Positions 16,135 through 26,969 of a stretch of 64,000 bases of DNA are shown in pieces. The position numbers were made by a program, and so were the translations under genes. Every line of letters begins with the position of its first letter. Within the stretch, counting starts at the first letter, position 1. A model generated the notes under the pieces. It was not told the DNA's origin and made no database searches. It worked only from the letters and a program-made list of their open reading frames with translations. Source of the DNA: Deferribacteres bacterium. Lineage in GTDB: Bacteria; Chrysiogenota; Deferribacteres; Deferribacterales; Geovibrionaceae. The DNA lies in contig JAEWZN010000018.1 of the NCBI GenBank assembly GCA_023395255.1, positions 1 through 64,000 on the forward strand. Direction: 5' to 3'.

Positions 16135-17220
16135 TCACATCCCCTTTATTATTTCCTCAATCTGCCGTGCCGATTTCTCCCAGCCGAAGCGCCGGATATT
16201 TTCATACCCTTTATTTATCAATCCGGCGCGCAGTTCCGCGGAATTACGCACACTCAGAACCTTTTCCGCTATATCCGCCGGGTTCAGAGGGTCGCAGTAA
16301 ACAACGCTCTCCGCGCAGACTTCCCTCAGGCTCGCAGCAGGGGATGAAACAACAGGGCATCCGCTTGCCTGCGCCTCAAGGGGCGGAATGCCGAAACCTT
16401 CATAAAGGGAGGGGAAGACAAATACCGACGCTGCGGCATACACAGAAGGGATGTCCGCATCATCTATATAGCCGGTGAAAAACACACGGCTTTTCAGGTT
16501 TTCAGATCCGTTTACCATAGAAGCCACTGTGGAATCACCCGTGATGAACCCGTCCTTTTTACCCGCTATGACCAGATTCACACCGTCCATCAGCTCCATA
16601 GCCCTCAGCAGCGTGATCAGATTCTTGTTCGGCTTCACATTGCCGACAAAGAGAATGTAGTCATCCGGCAGGGAATACTTTTTTATAACATCAGTGTTCC
16701 TAGCTCCGCTGAAAAGTTTTTCGTCCACTGCATTGTGGACAACCTTTATCTTTGCCGCATCCGCAGGACAGTATTTCAGAATCTCCGTTTTAGAAAATTC
16801 CGAAACAGTGAGCACAATATCAGACAATGTGACGGCGCGGCGCATGACAAACTTCGCATATCCCCTCTGCACTGCGGAGAATATGCCGCTTTCCGCCGCC
16901 AGATGGTAAGCATCATGCACCGTCACAAGCCTTTTCCCAGCCCGCAGGGGCAGAAGCGGAACATTGTAGTGCGGCGACCAGAATACATCACAGCGCGGAA
17001 CCTTCCTGAAAAGCTCGGCCTGCTCCCTGACAGAATATATCCCTGATGATGTTTCTATAAGCTTCACTCTGTCTGCCCAAGGGAATGCCCTTATCTCCTC
17101 CGGATTGCCGAGAAGGGTTATATCAAATGAATCAATAAGGAACGGCACAATATTTCTTATGTATGTCCCGATGCCCGATGCTCTGCACATACGGAAATCA
17201 ACTGCGAGAACGGTTTTCAT
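16135..17220 (-). CDS. Glycosyltransferase family 4-like (GT-B fold)
   Basis: A 361-residue GT-B glycosyltransferase related to GT4/GT1 mannosyl- or glucosyltransferases. The N-terminal Rossmann half has FRMCRASGIGTYIRNIVPFL and VTVHDAYHLAAES. The C-terminal half has YILFVGNVKPNKNL (donor-binding loop) and the EX7E-type motif FPSLYEGFGIPPLEAQASG. There is no signal peptide, so it acts on the cytoplasmic side, for example on lipopolysaccharide or another cell-surface glycan. No neighbouring polysaccharide genes are present to narrow the substrate. Divergent from ileS. Confidence 0.85.
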   Translation of the reverse strand: MKTVLAVDFRMCRASGIGTYIRNIVPFLIDSFDITLLGNPEEIRAFPWADRVKLIETSSGIYSVREQAELFRKVPRCDVFWSPHYNVPLLPLRAGKRLVTVHDAYHLAAESGIFSAVQRGYAKFVMRRAVTLSDIVLTVSEFSKTEILKYCPADAAKIKVVHNAVDEKLFSGARNTDVIKKYSLPDDYILFVGNVKPNKNLITLLRAMELMDGVNLVIAGKKDGFITGDSTVASMVNGSENLKSRVFFTGYIDDADIPSVYAAASVFVFPSLYEGFGIPPLEAQASGCPVVSSPAASLREVCAESVVYCDPLNPADIAEKVLSVRNSAELRAGLINKGYENIRRFGWEKSARQIEEIIKGM

Positions 17221-17416
17221 ATAATTTAAAAACTCCGTGAGCTTTCTGAGGGGGTATTATCACACATTTCTTCCAATCTTTATACCCGTTTGTGTTTTAT
17301 CTGCCATAATAAAACAGCCGTCTGACAACGCCAAAACACCATCCCTCTCTTGATTAATGCTCTTTTTAGTGATATGTATTTTCTCCCCCAATAAATCATA
17401 AAGGAGTGCTGTCGCG

Positions 17417-20218
17417 ATGGATTACAAAAGCACGCTGAATCTCCCGGAAACCGGATTTCCCATGAAAGCCAACCTCTCCGTGAGAGAGCCGGAACGCATA
17501 AAAAAATGGGACGAAGAGAACGCATATTCCAAAATAATGAAAAAAAGGGAAAACTGCGAAAAATACATTCTCCATGACGGCCCTCCATATGCAAACGGCC
17601 ATATCCACATCGGACACGCACTGAACAAAATTCTTAAAGATTTCGTGGTGAAGGTAAAATCATTTGAAGGCCGTCAGGCGCCCTACATCCCCGGATGGGA
17701 CTGCCACGGTCTGCCCATTGAACATCAGGTGGACAAAAAGCTCGGCAGCAAGAAGCATGAGCTCTCAAAATCTCAGATAAGAAAGCTCTGCCGTGAATAC
17801 GCAACAGAGTTCATAAACATACAGAGGGAAGAGTTCAAGCGTCTCGGCGGTTTCGGCGACTGGGACAACCCTTACATAACCATGGATCATGTTTACGAAG
17901 CCAAAACCCTTGAGGAGCTTTACAGATTCTTCAACAACGGCGGAGTTTACAAAGGTTCAAAGCCCGTTTACTGGTGTACAAGCTGCGTTACAGCCCTCGC
18001 CGAGGCGGAGGTGGAGTACGATAACCACACATCACACTCCATATATGTCAAATTCCCCGTCCGTGACGCTGACAAGGCAAAGCTCGGACTTGCGGCATCA
18101 GATAAGGTGTCATCCGTAATCTGGACAACCACGCCATGGACACTCCCCGCGAACCTTGCCGTCTGCGTTCATCCCGATTTTGTTTACGCTCTCGTAAAAG
18201 TCACTGAGGCGGATAATAAAAATCTCGACGGCGAATACATAGTCGTTGCTGAAGAGCTTCTTGAAAAGCTTCTCGGCGAGTTTAAAATAACCGCTTACGA
18301 AAAAACGGCAACCTTCAAAGGGGCGGATCTCGAAGGTATAAAAAACAAGCACCCCTTCTATGACAGGGATTCAGCAATAATACTCGGCGTTCACGTAACC
18401 CTCGAAGCGGGCACGGGACTTGTCCACACAGCCCCCGGCCACGGTCAGGAGGACTATGTTGTCGGTCTCAGATACGGCCTTGAGGTGCTTAACCCTGTGG
18501 ACGATTACGGCGTGTTTAAAAAGGACACGGAAATATTCGCAGGAGAGCACATAAACAAAGCCAACCCCAAGATAGTTGAACTCCTTGATGAAACCGGCGT
18601 TCTCCTCTCCCACGGGAAAATAGAGCACTCCTACCCCCACTGCTGGCGCTGCAAAAACCCCGTAATATTCCGCGCCACCCCACAGTGGTTTATATCCATG
18701 GAAACCAATGACCTGCGCAAAAAGGCGCTGGACGAGATAAAAAGGGTTCAGTGGGTTCCCGCATGGGGACAGAACAGAATCAACGCTATGATAGAGCACA
18801 GACCGGACTGGTGCATCAGCCGCCAGAGGACATGGGGCGTACCCATAGCCGTTTTCACCTGCCAAGACTGCGATGAGGTATATATACCTAAGGATGTTCA
18901 GGAAAAAGTTCTCACCTCTTTCCGTGAGCACGGCGCGGACGCATGGTTCGACATGGAAGCCGAAGAGTTTATCGGCAAGGATGCCAAATGCCCGAAATGC
19001 GGCGGCGCAAGGCTGAAAAAAGAGACGGACATCCTTGATGTATGGTTCGATTCCGGCGTTTCTCACTCCGCCGTGTGCGAGGAGAGAAAAGAGCTCGGCT
19101 GGCCTGTGAACATGTACCTTGAAGGGAGCGACCAGCACAGGGGCTGGTTCCACAGCACACTCCTTGAGTCAGTCGGCACAAGGGGAAGAGCACCGTATGA
19201 CGAGATACTCACCCACGGCTTTGTTGTGGACGGCAAAGGGCGCAAAATGTCCAAATCTTCCGGCAATGTTGTGGCTCCTGATGAAATTATAAAGAAATAC
19301 GGCGCAGAGGTTCTCCGCCTCTGGGTTTCCGCGGAAGACTACTCGGAAGACATAAGAATCTCCGATGACATAATAAGCCGCCTTGTGGAATCCTACAGGA
19401 AGATCCGCAACACGGCCAGATACCTCCTCGGCGTAATATCCGACTTCAACCCCGATACAGACGCAGTTGAATACGATAAGCTGCTTGATCTGGACAAATA
19501 TGCCCTGATCCGCTGGCAGGCTGTGAAGGAGCGCATCTACAACGCATACGACAGATACCAGTTCCACGTGTTTTACCACACGTTCCTGAACTTCTGCATA
19601 AACGACCTCAGCTCCTTCTATCTTGATATAATAAAGGACAGGGTTTACGCATACAGAAAGGATTCGCACCAGCGCAGATCAGCGCAGACAGCGCTTTTCA
19701 CCATAACAAGAGAGATGAGCATAGTAATGGCTCCCATTCTCTCCTTCACTGCGGACGAGATATGGGAGTTCATCCCCGGCTGGAGCGGCAAAAGCGAACT
19801 TGTTTTCGAGGAACTTTTCCCCAAGGTTCTCCCTCTGAAAGATGAAAAACTTGAAGCGAAATGGAACAGAATCATAGAGATCAGAAGAGAAGTCAACAAA
19901 GCCCTTGAACTTGCCAGAACGGAAAAAGTTATAGGGCATTCTCTCGGTGCGAAGGTTATCGTCGGACTCTCAGAAGCCGACAGAGAAATCATGGCAGCAG
20001 ATGAGGGGATAGAGAAAATCTTCATAGTCTCAGAACTTGAGCTTACAGACATAAACACCCTTGAAGGTGCTTACACCTCCGAGGACAAAACTGTGAAGGT
20101 AATAGCAAGCGCATCCGCAAACCAGAAGTGCGAGAGATGCTGGTGTCAGGTTCCCACAGTGGGGGCTGACCCCGCTCACCCGACAATCTGCTCAAGATGC
20201 GCCGAGGCGATAAGCTGA
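17417..20218 (+). CDS. ileS: Isoleucyl-tRNA synthetase
   Basis: Class I aminoacyl-tRNA synthetase of 933 residues. Motifs: HIGH as GHIHIGHALNKILKD (near 58), the CP1 editing domain with VIWTTTPWTLPANLAV and AHTAPGHG-like VHTAPGHGQEDY, KMSKS as GRKMSKSSGNVV, and a C-terminal zinc module CERCWCQ...CSRCAEAI. The bacterial Zn-tail type is the one usually sensitive to mupirocin. The ATG at 17417 follows AAGGAG by ten bases. The upstream 196 bases show no T-box motif. lspA follows after one base. Confidence 0.97.
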   Translation: MDYKSTLNLPETGFPMKANLSVREPERIKKWDEENAYSKIMKKRENCEKYILHDGPPYANGHIHIGHALNKILKDFVVKVKSFEGRQAPYIPGWDCHGLPIEHQVDKKLGSKKHELSKSQIRKLCREYATEFINIQREEFKRLGGFGDWDNPYITMDHVYEAKTLEELYRFFNNGGVYKGSKPVYWCTSCVTALAEAEVEYDNHTSHSIYVKFPVRDADKAKLGLAASDKVSSVIWTTTPWTLPANLAVCVHPDFVYALVKVTEADNKNLDGEYIVVAEELLEKLLGEFKITAYEKTATFKGADLEGIKNKHPFYDRDSAIILGVHVTLEAGTGLVHTAPGHGQEDYVVGLRYGLEVLNPVDDYGVFKKDTEIFAGEHINKANPKIVELLDETGVLLSHGKIEHSYPHCWRCKNPVIFRATPQWFISMETNDLRKKALDEIKRVQWVPAWGQNRINAMIEHRPDWCISRQRTWGVPIAVFTCQDCDEVYIPKDVQEKVLTSFREHGADAWFDMEAEEFIGKDAKCPKCGGARLKKETDILDVWFDSGVSHSAVCEERKELGWPVNMYLEGSDQHRGWFHSTLLESVGTRGRAPYDEILTHGFVVDGKGRKMSKSSGNVVAPDEIIKKYGAEVLRLWVSAEDYSEDIRISDDIISRLVESYRKIRNTARYLLGVISDFNPDTDAVEYDKLLDLDKYALIRWQAVKERIYNAYDRYQFHVFYHTFLNFCINDLSSFYLDIIKDRVYAYRKDSHQRRSAQTALFTITREMSIVMAPILSFTADEIWEFIPGWSGKSELVFEELFPKVLPLKDEKLEAKWNRIIEIRREVNKALELARTEKVIGHSLGAKVIVGLSEADREIMAADEGIEKIFIVSELELTDINTLEGAYTSEDKTVKVIASASANQKCERCWCQVPTVGADPAHPTICSRCAEAIS

Positions 20219-20219
20219 T

Positions 20220-20696
20220 ATGAAAAAAGTCCTTATCCCTCTTTTCGCCGTCCTGCTCATTGTTGATCAGGCTACGAAGATCATAGTCAAAAACACGTTC
20301 ATGCTCCATGAAACCCGTGAGGTCATACCCGGATTCTTCAACCTGACCTACATACTGAATCCGGGCGCAGCTTTCGGTTTTCTGGCTAAAATGAACGAAA
20401 GCTACCGTCAGCTTTTCTTTGTTCTGGTTACTCTCATAGCGATAGCCGCTGTGGCTTATCTGCTTTACAAAGAGCACGAGATGAAGCTGAGGGCGTTCTC
20501 TTACACGCTTATTATTGCCGGAGCGGTCGGCAATTTTATAGATAGGGTTTACATCGGAAAAGTGGTGGATTTTCTGGATTTTTATGTATCAGATTACCAC
20601 TGGCCTGCCTTCAACGTGGCGGACAGTGCTATATCCGTAGGGGTCTGCTTGCTTATGCTTGACCTTTTTCTTCATAAAAGGAGTGAGAAGAAATGA
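20220..20696 (+). CDS. lspA: Lipoprotein signal peptidase (signal peptidase II)
   Basis: Inner-membrane aspartyl protease that removes prolipoprotein signal peptides. The 158 residues form four transmembrane helices. Conserved parts are the N-terminal DQATKIIVKNTF, LTYILNPGAAFGF, GNFIDRVYIGKVVDF (first catalytic Asp) and FNVADSAISVG (second catalytic Asp). It starts one base after the ileS stop (the usual ileS-lspA pair) and its end overlaps purH by four bases. Confidence 0.96.
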   Translation: MKKVLIPLFAVLLIVDQATKIIVKNTFMLHETREVIPGFFNLTYILNPGAAFGFLAKMNESYRQLFFVLVTLIAIAAVAYLLYKEHEMKLRAFSYTLIIAGAVGNFIDRVYIGKVVDFLDFYVSDYHWPAFNVADSAISVGVCLLMLDLFLHKRSEKK

Positions 20697-22246
20697 TAGT
20701 AAAACCTGAAAGAGCGCTGATCAGCGTTTCCAAGAAAGAAGGCGTAGCCGAATTCGCAAAAGAGCTTGCCGCAAGAGGGGTTGAAATAATCTCCACAGGC
20801 GGGACAGCCAAACTTCTGAAAGAAAGCGGAATCAGAATCACCGAAATAGGTGAGTTCACCGGATTTCCCGAAATGCTGGACGGCAGGGTAAAAACCCTTC
20901 ACCCCAGAGTGCACGGCGGCATCCTTAACGTCCGTGACGATGCGGAACACCAGAAAACCATGAAGGAGCACGGTCTCAAAAACATTGATATTGTTGCCGT
21001 CAACCTTTACCCTTTTGAGGAAACTGTCTGTAAAGCTGGCGTAAGCCTTGACGAAATAATCGAAAACATAGACATAGGCGGCCCGTCCATGGTGAGAAGC
21101 GCCGCTAAAAACCACAAGTTCGTCACCATCATAGTGGACGGAGCGGATTACAAACGCGTTATAGCCGAAATGGACGCACAGGGCGGAACCACCCTTGAAA
21201 CCAGACGCGATCTGGCAAGAAAGGCATACGGACACACTGCGCTGTATGACAGCATCATCGCAGGTTTCTTCAACAACCTGCTGGGTGTTAAGTTCCCCGA
21301 TGAATACACCCTCCCCGCGCGCAAGAAACAGGGTATGCGCTACGGCGAAAACCCTCATCAGGACTCAGCTTTCTACGTTCAGCCCCTTATTAAGGAGCCG
21401 GGCGTTTCCACCGGGGTTCAGCTCCACGGAAAAGAGCTTTCCTTCAATAACATAGTAGACATCAGCGCCGCTGCTGAGATCATTAAGGACTTCTGCGGAG
21501 AACCGGCTATCACAATCATAAAACACACCAACCCCTGCGGCACAGCCACAGGCTCAACCCTCCTTGAGGCTTACGAGCGCGCCCTTGAGTGCGACCCCGT
21601 GAGCGCATTCGGCGGCATAGTCGGCGCTAACAGGGAGGTGGACAAGACCACTGCGGAAAAACTCGCCGAGCTTTTCCTTGAGGTCATAGTCGCACCCTCC
21701 TTCAGCAAAGAGGCAAAAGAGATCCTTGAACAGAAAAAGAACCTCCGCCTCATAGAGATAGGCGATCTCTCCGGCGCGAGGGACAACGAGCTTGATGTTA
21801 AAAAGGTCACAGGTGGCGTTCTGCTTCAGGACAGAGACCTTCACTCCTTTGACGACATAGCCGCCCTCCCCTCACCCTCCAAACGCAAACCCACCGAAGG
21901 CGAGCTTAAGGCCATGGCTTTTTCGTGGAAAGTTGCTAAACACGTTAAATCAAACGCGATAATATACGCCAACGAATATCAGTCCATAGGTGTGGGCGCA
22001 GGGCAGATGAGCCGTGTTGACTCCGCCAGAATAGCCGCTTTCAAGGCTAAAAAACCCCTTCAGGGATGCGTAATGGCAAGCGATGCGTTCTTCCCCTTCC
22101 GCGACAGCGTGGATCAGGCGGCAGAACAGGGCATAACTGCCATAATCTCCCCCGGCGGCTCAATCAGAGATGAGGAAGTCATTCAGGCTGCGGATGAGCA
22201 CGGCATAGCCATGATCTTCACCGGCATCCGTCACTTTAAACATTAA
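20693..22246 (+). CDS. purH: Bifunctional AICAR formyltransferase / IMP cyclohydrolase
   Basis: Catalyses the last two steps of IMP synthesis. The 517-residue protein has an N-terminal MGS-like cyclohydrolase domain (ALISVSKKEG, STGGTAKLL, GRVKTLHPRVHGGIL, NIDIGGPSMVRSAAKN) and a C-terminal transformylase domain (RYGENPHQDSAFY, IIKHTNPCGTA with the catalytic Lys-His, SAFGGIV, GAGQMSRVDS). The ATG overlaps the lspA stop (ATGA). Confidence 0.97.
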   Translation: MIVKPERALISVSKKEGVAEFAKELAARGVEIISTGGTAKLLKESGIRITEIGEFTGFPEMLDGRVKTLHPRVHGGILNVRDDAEHQKTMKEHGLKNIDIVAVNLYPFEETVCKAGVSLDEIIENIDIGGPSMVRSAAKNHKFVTIIVDGADYKRVIAEMDAQGGTTLETRRDLARKAYGHTALYDSIIAGFFNNLLGVKFPDEYTLPARKKQGMRYGENPHQDSAFYVQPLIKEPGVSTGVQLHGKELSFNNIVDISAAAEIIKDFCGEPAITIIKHTNPCGTATGSTLLEAYERALECDPVSAFGGIVGANREVDKTTAEKLAELFLEVIVAPSFSKEAKEILEQKKNLRLIEIGDLSGARDNELDVKKVTGGVLLQDRDLHSFDDIAALPSPSKRKPTEGELKAMAFSWKVAKHVKSNAIIYANEYQSIGVGAGQMSRVDSARIAAFKAKKPLQGCVMASDAFFPFRDSVDQAAEQGITAIISPGGSIRDEEVIQAADEHGIAMIFTGIRHFKH

Positions 22247-22288
22247 AATTGGCGGCAAGCAGGAAAACAAACTTAAGTTCACCTACAA

Positions 22289-22370
22289 AATCCCCCTCTA
22301 TCCCCCTTTAAAAAAGGGGGAAGCAGATAAGAACACCCCTCTTTCATAAAGAGGGGCAGGGGGAGATTTT
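22289..22370. repeat. R3 repeats after purH
   Basis: TCCCCCTTTAAAAAAGGGGGA and CACCCCTCTTTCATAAAGAGGGG, two hairpins in tandem. They lie 40 bases after the purH stop and may attenuate or end the ileS-lspA-purH transcript before purD. Confidence 0.7.
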
Positions 22371-22436
22371 AATGAATAAATCACACATTGCCTGACCGCG
22401 AATGCGTGAGCAGCAAACTGACTGGACGACGTATTA

Positions 22437-22520
22437 CAGTGTCACTGCGAGAAGCGAAAGGGCGCGAGTCTCTGAAATATACAGAGAGATTGCTTCACCC
22501 TTTCAGGGTTCGCAATGACG
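22437..22520. repeat. R2 repeat pair
   Basis: TGTCACTGCGAGAAGCGAAAG ahead of GAGATTGCTTCACCCTTTCA and GGTTCGCAATGACG, the standard R2 halves in inverted arrangement. Confidence 0.7.
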
Positions 22521-22525
22521 CATTA

Positions 22526-22616
22526 CAATTCCATGGATGGAATTGCGCCGTGCGAAGTGAAGCCGAACCGAGTTCGGCGCGAATGTGTGAGCAGCAGGAC
22601 AGGATGTACCTGCCTG
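22526..22616 (+). repeat. R1 multi-hairpin repeat, copy d
   Basis: CAATTCCA-TGGA-TGGAATTG, then core GCGCCGTGCGAAGTGAAG with the inner hairpin GCCGAA-CCGAG-TTCGGC, then GCAGG-ACAGGATGTA-CCTGC. All three stems differ from those of the other copies yet remain paired. It ends 27 bases before purD. Confidence 0.85.
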
Positions 22617-22643
22617 CGAACTATCATCAGATAAGGATTAGCA

Positions 22644-23926
<1,283 letters not shown>

Positions 23927-23930
<4 letters not shown>

Positions 23931-24433
23931 GTAAAGTCGGTATCATAATGGGCAGCAAGTCAGACCTCGGTATAGCCGAAGCTGCCATTAAGGTTCTTAA
24001 AGACTTCAATGTGCCCTGCGAAGTTATTGTTTCCAGCGCGCACAGAACCCCCGAACGCACAGGAGAATGGGCAAGAAATGCCGAGAATAACGGCTTCTCC
24101 GTGATAATAGCTCTGGCGGGCGCAGCAGCGCACCTTGCAGGTGTTGTGGCCAGCGAAACCAACCTTCCCGTTGTGGCTGTCCCTGTTTCCGCTACAACCT
24201 TAGGCGGTCTTGATGCCCTGCTCTCAATGGTGCAGATGCCCGGCGGCATACCTGTTGCCACAATGGCAATCGGCAGCGCAGGAGCAAAAAACGCAGCTCT
24301 TTTCGCATGTCAGATAATAGCCAGATCAGACGCTGCGCTTAATGCAAAACTGAAAACCTACCGCGAAAACATGAAACAGGAAGTCTACAAGGCTAACAAA
24401 GAAGTACAGGCAATGCTGAACGGCGCACAATAA
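23927..24433 (+). CDS. purE: N5-carboxyaminoimidazole ribonucleotide mutase
   Basis: Converts N5-CAIR to CAIR in purine synthesis. The 168 residues contain the signature GIIMGSKSDLGIAEAA, VSSAHRTPERT (catalytic His), ALAGAAAHLAGVVA, LPVVAVPVSATTLGGLDALL and PGGIPVATMAIG. Overlaps purD by four bases. No purK is visible in this window, although a class I enzyme would need it. Confidence 0.96.
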
Positions 24434-24434
24434 A

Positions 24435-25046
24435 ATGCTTATAATGAAGGCGGATTCGTCCGCATTCGAAAAAATATTCTCTCTGGCGGGCTCACTAAAC
24501 GAGCCCGTCATCTTTCCTACAGATACAATCTACGGCATAGGCGCGTCCGTGCGGGACTTAGCCGCTAATGAGAAAATTTACGAAATCAAAGGCAGGGAAG
24601 TGAACAAACCCTTTCCCGTGCTTGTCGGATCAATAAAACAGGTTGAGGAGATAGCAGAACCATCTTCTGCAGCTCTGAATCTGCTGAAAAACTGTCCGTT
24701 TCCGTGCACACTGGTTCTTAAGGCAAAGGAAAATCTGCATCCATTAATGACGCTGAACGGAAATGTTGCGGTCCGACTGCCGAAGACCGAGCCTCTGGCG
24801 GGCTTCTTACGGGAATACGGCGCAGTTACCGCCACAAGCGCCAACCTGTCCGGCATTCCATATGAAGGCGGGATAGAGAATATGGTCAAAACTTTTTGCA
24901 CAAAGGTAAATTTCTATTTATACCAAAATAATACGGACACTTCACCGTCCGCCATTGTGGATTTTACCTTTTCTTTACCGCAAATTATACGTAAATCAGA
25001 CATAATCAGCCTTGACATTATAATGTCATATGCTAATTTATGCTGA
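24435..25046 (+). CDS. Sua5/YciO/YrdC-family L-threonylcarbamoyladenylate synthase
   Basis: Makes threonylcarbamoyl-AMP from Thr, bicarbonate and ATP for the t6A37 modification of tRNA. The 203-residue protein has the core motifs VIFPTDTIYGIGAS, EIKGREVNKPFPVLVGS, NVAVRLPKTEPLA and TATSANLSGIPYEGG. It lacks the extra C-terminal Sua5 domain, so it is of the TsaC-like short type with a slightly divergent end. Paralogues (YciO) exist, so the precise role is a family-based assignment. It starts one base after the purE stop without a clear Shine-Dalgarno, so translation is probably coupled. Confidence 0.85.
   Translation: MLIMKADSSAFEKIFSLAGSLNEPVIFPTDTIYGIGASVRDLAANEKIYEIKGREVNKPFPVLVGSIKQVEEIAEPSSAALNLLKNCPFPCTLVLKAKENLHPLMTLNGNVAVRLPKTEPLAGFLREYGAVTATSANLSGIPYEGGIENMVKTFCTKVNFYLYQNNTDTSPSAIVDFTFSLPQIIRKSDIISLDIIMSYANLC
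25012..25039 (+). promoter_or_regulatory. Promoter with palindrome TGACATTATAATGTCA ahead of the triheme cytochrome
   Basis: TTGACA (25012-25017), a 16-base spacer and TAATTT (25034-25039), within the last codons of the preceding gene. The -35 box lies in a perfect 16-bp palindrome (25013-25028), a likely regulator site. The half-site TGACA resembles Crp/Fnr-type sites in part, but the spacing differs from the FNR consensus. Confidence 0.55.
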
Positions 25047-25069
25047 TAGATTTCATAAAGGAGAAGATT

Positions 25070-25420
25070 ATGAAAAAACTCATAGTTGCAATGGTTGTCG
25101 TCTGTTTTGCAGTTGCTGCGGCAATCGCGGCTGGTCCCGCAAAAATCGACCTTAAAACATGGGTAGCAGGCGAACCCTCCAAAGCTGCTGTTCAGTTCCC
25201 CCACGATGTACACCAGGCTAAAAACGAATGTACTGACTGCCACGTTAAAGCAGACGGCGGCGCGCTTAAAAACCTTAAAGCAGGCGGAGAAGTTAACTTC
25301 AAAGGCGCTATCAAAGTTAAAGCGACTAAAAACGAAGCTCACGATAACTTCTGCTGGGAATGCCACGTAGCGAAAAAAGTTCCTCAGGGCAAATCCTGCA
25401 ACAAATGCCACGCAAAATAA
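25070..25420 (+). CDS. Periplasmic triheme c-type cytochrome (cytochrome c7/c3 family)
   Basis: A 116-residue exported electron carrier. A Sec signal peptide (KKLIVAMVVVCFAVAAAIAA) is followed by a small domain with three CXXCH sites: CTDCH, CWECH and CNKCH. Extra histidines (FPHDVHQ, EAHDNF) can be the distal ligands, as in bis-His class III cytochromes. Such proteins shuttle electrons between the inner membrane and terminal reductases in Fe(III)-, nitrate- or sulfur-respiring bacteria. The ATG at 25070 follows AAAGGAGAAG. It has its own promoter and a strong terminator, so it is monocistronic and probably highly expressed. Confidence 0.92.
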   Translation: MKKLIVAMVVVCFAVAAAIAAGPAKIDLKTWVAGEPSKAAVQFPHDVHQAKNECTDCHVKADGGALKNLKAGGEVNFKGAIKVKATKNEAHDNFCWECHVAKKVPQGKSCNKCHAK

Positions 25421-25447
25421 CAGCGGCATAACTCTCTAAAAAACAAC

Positions 25448-25477
25448 AGCCCCGAACGGCATACGCCGTTCGGGGCT
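25448..25477. terminator. Strong terminator between the cytochrome and the GGDEF gene
   Basis: AGCCCCGAACGGC-ATAC-GCCGTTCGGGGCT, a perfect 13-bp stem. On the plus strand it is followed by TTCTTATTTCT, 28 bases after the cytochrome stop. It could also serve the convergent regulator gene (stop at 25504), since the minus side reads GTTGTTTTTTA. Confidence 0.92.
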
Positions 25478-25503
25478 TTCTTATTTCTATAAGGCAGTAA
25501 GAG

Positions 25504-26804
25504 CTACTTCACCACAGTTTCGTTGCCTACCACAAGGTTCCTGCCCATATTTTTTGCCTGATACAGCCTTTCATCAGCCAGATTAACCAGTTTCTCGCTG
25601 CATCTGGTTTCAGAAATGCATGCAACGCCGAAGCTGCTTGTAATGCGGGCGCTGATCCCTTTGAACACTGTTGATTCAATGGTTTTACGCAGCTTTTCTG
25701 CCAGAGTGTATGCTCCGCCGCAGTCTGTTTCAGGGAGGAGGATGATAAACTCCTCACCGCCGTAGCGGGCAACACTGTCTGAATCTCTCGTGAGTGAGCG
25801 GGCATAGAGGCTATCTCTCTGATCACTTCGTCACCCAGTATATGCCCGAACCTGTCGTTTATTCTTTTGAAATGGTCAATATCGAACAGTATCACTGAAT
25901 ATGGCTCTTTTGTGCGGCGGAATCTGCTGTCTTCCTTGCTGAGTGTTTCATAAAAGTAGCGTCTGTTGTATATGCCTGTGAGTCCGTCTGTAATGGCCTG
26001 AAGCTGGAGAAGCTTGTTTGTCTTCTCCATGTCGTCCAGCAGAATTTTATTGAGAAGGTGAGCCCTCAGACGCAGATAAAACTCCTCCACATCAAAAGGC
26101 TTATGAAAAAAGTCATTAACTCCCGTATAAAACAGGCTGTTGCGGACTTCCCTGTCGTCAGAGACGGTCATGGCGATAATAGGAATATTTTTGAAGTTGT
26201 AGTCCTTTTTAAGAAACTTGACAAATTCGGCACTGGTTTTGCCCGAACCGAAGAAGTAATCGATCAGAACAATATCCGGCACATAGCTGCCGCTTTTCAG
26301 CAGATCCATTGCGCTGTCAATATTTTCCATACATATGGGACTCACGCCGGATTTTTTCAGAAGACCGCTGATAAAGTTTCTCTGGAGCTTGCTGTCCTCA
26401 ACGAGAAGAGCTTTCATTCCGCCGAAACAGCAGGTTCCCACAAAATCTTTGACATTCTGCAGAAAGACACCTAGGCCTTCTCTCACTGAGTTTTTCAGAA
26501 AATATCCGAACGCTCCGTTCTGGAAGCATTGTATACGCACGGCATCATCAATCAGGGAGGTTATGATGATCACTGTCGTCTGTTCAAATCTCTGTTCATA
26601 CTTCATTTCCCTGCACAGATCCAGGCCTTTGCCGTCCGGCAGAACCATGTCCAGCGTCACTACATCGTAATCATTTTCTGCCAGTTTTTTTCTTGCCTCA
26701 GCAATATCAGCCGCCTCTTCAACCTTGTAGCTGAATTTTTCCAGCTCGGTTCTGATGCTTTTACGGATGAGTCTGCTGTCATCGACAACTAATGCTTTTT
26801 CCAT
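25504..26804 (-). pseudogene. PleD-like diguanylate cyclase response regulator, frameshifted in GGDEF
   Basis: Two receiver domains followed by GGDEF. Receiver 1 (about 1-120) has VVDDSRLIRKS and phospho-acceptor Asp in VTLDMVLPDG. Receiver 2 (about 130-250) has LLVEDSKLQRNF and Asp in IVLIDYFFGSG. GGDEF begins at LQAITDGLTGIYNRRYFY with FDIDHFKRINDRFGH. After REIASM the frame is lost; the signature RYGGEEF (GGEEF at 25747-25761), LLPETD and the ending NMGRNLVVGNE are in the -1 frame. The indel lies near 25801-25805, where ATGCCCGC looks like ATGGCCCGC minus one G; restoring one base gives 433 residues. The uncorrected frame stops at 25527 without a catalytic site. Real mutation or sequencing error cannot be separated here. 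Start at 26804 (MEKALVVDD) rather than 26825. Confidence 0.85.
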
Positions 26805-26838
26805 ACCAAACCTATATCGATTCAATCAGTGAATAATA

Positions 26839-26844
26839 ATTATA
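26839..26844 (-). promoter_or_regulatory. -10 element (TATAAT) of the GGDEF regulator gene
   Basis: TATAAT on the minus strand in the context TTGTATAATTATT, 34 bases before the start at 26804. No clear -35 at the right distance. The gap to xerC (26845-26969) is AT-rich and has no gene. Confidence 0.4.
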
Positions 26845-26969
26845 CAATAATTACCGGAACGAATAATATCACCTGATTTAAATATTTCACAGTGAAAAAA
26901 ATGCTGAACAGTGCCAGGAAGGCGTTTTGTGCGTTTAACTGATTCGGAATGAACGGATAAAAAAATTAA

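Noticed and set aside
17221..17416. T-box riboswitch ahead of ileS
   Set aside because: No T-box consensus, antiterminator or terminator hairpin could be found in the 196-base leader.
25795..25815. Programmed ribosomal frameshift in the GGDEF gene
   Set aside because: No slippery heptamer (such as A-AAA-AAG) and no stimulatory hairpin at the frame change; a simple one-base loss explains it better.
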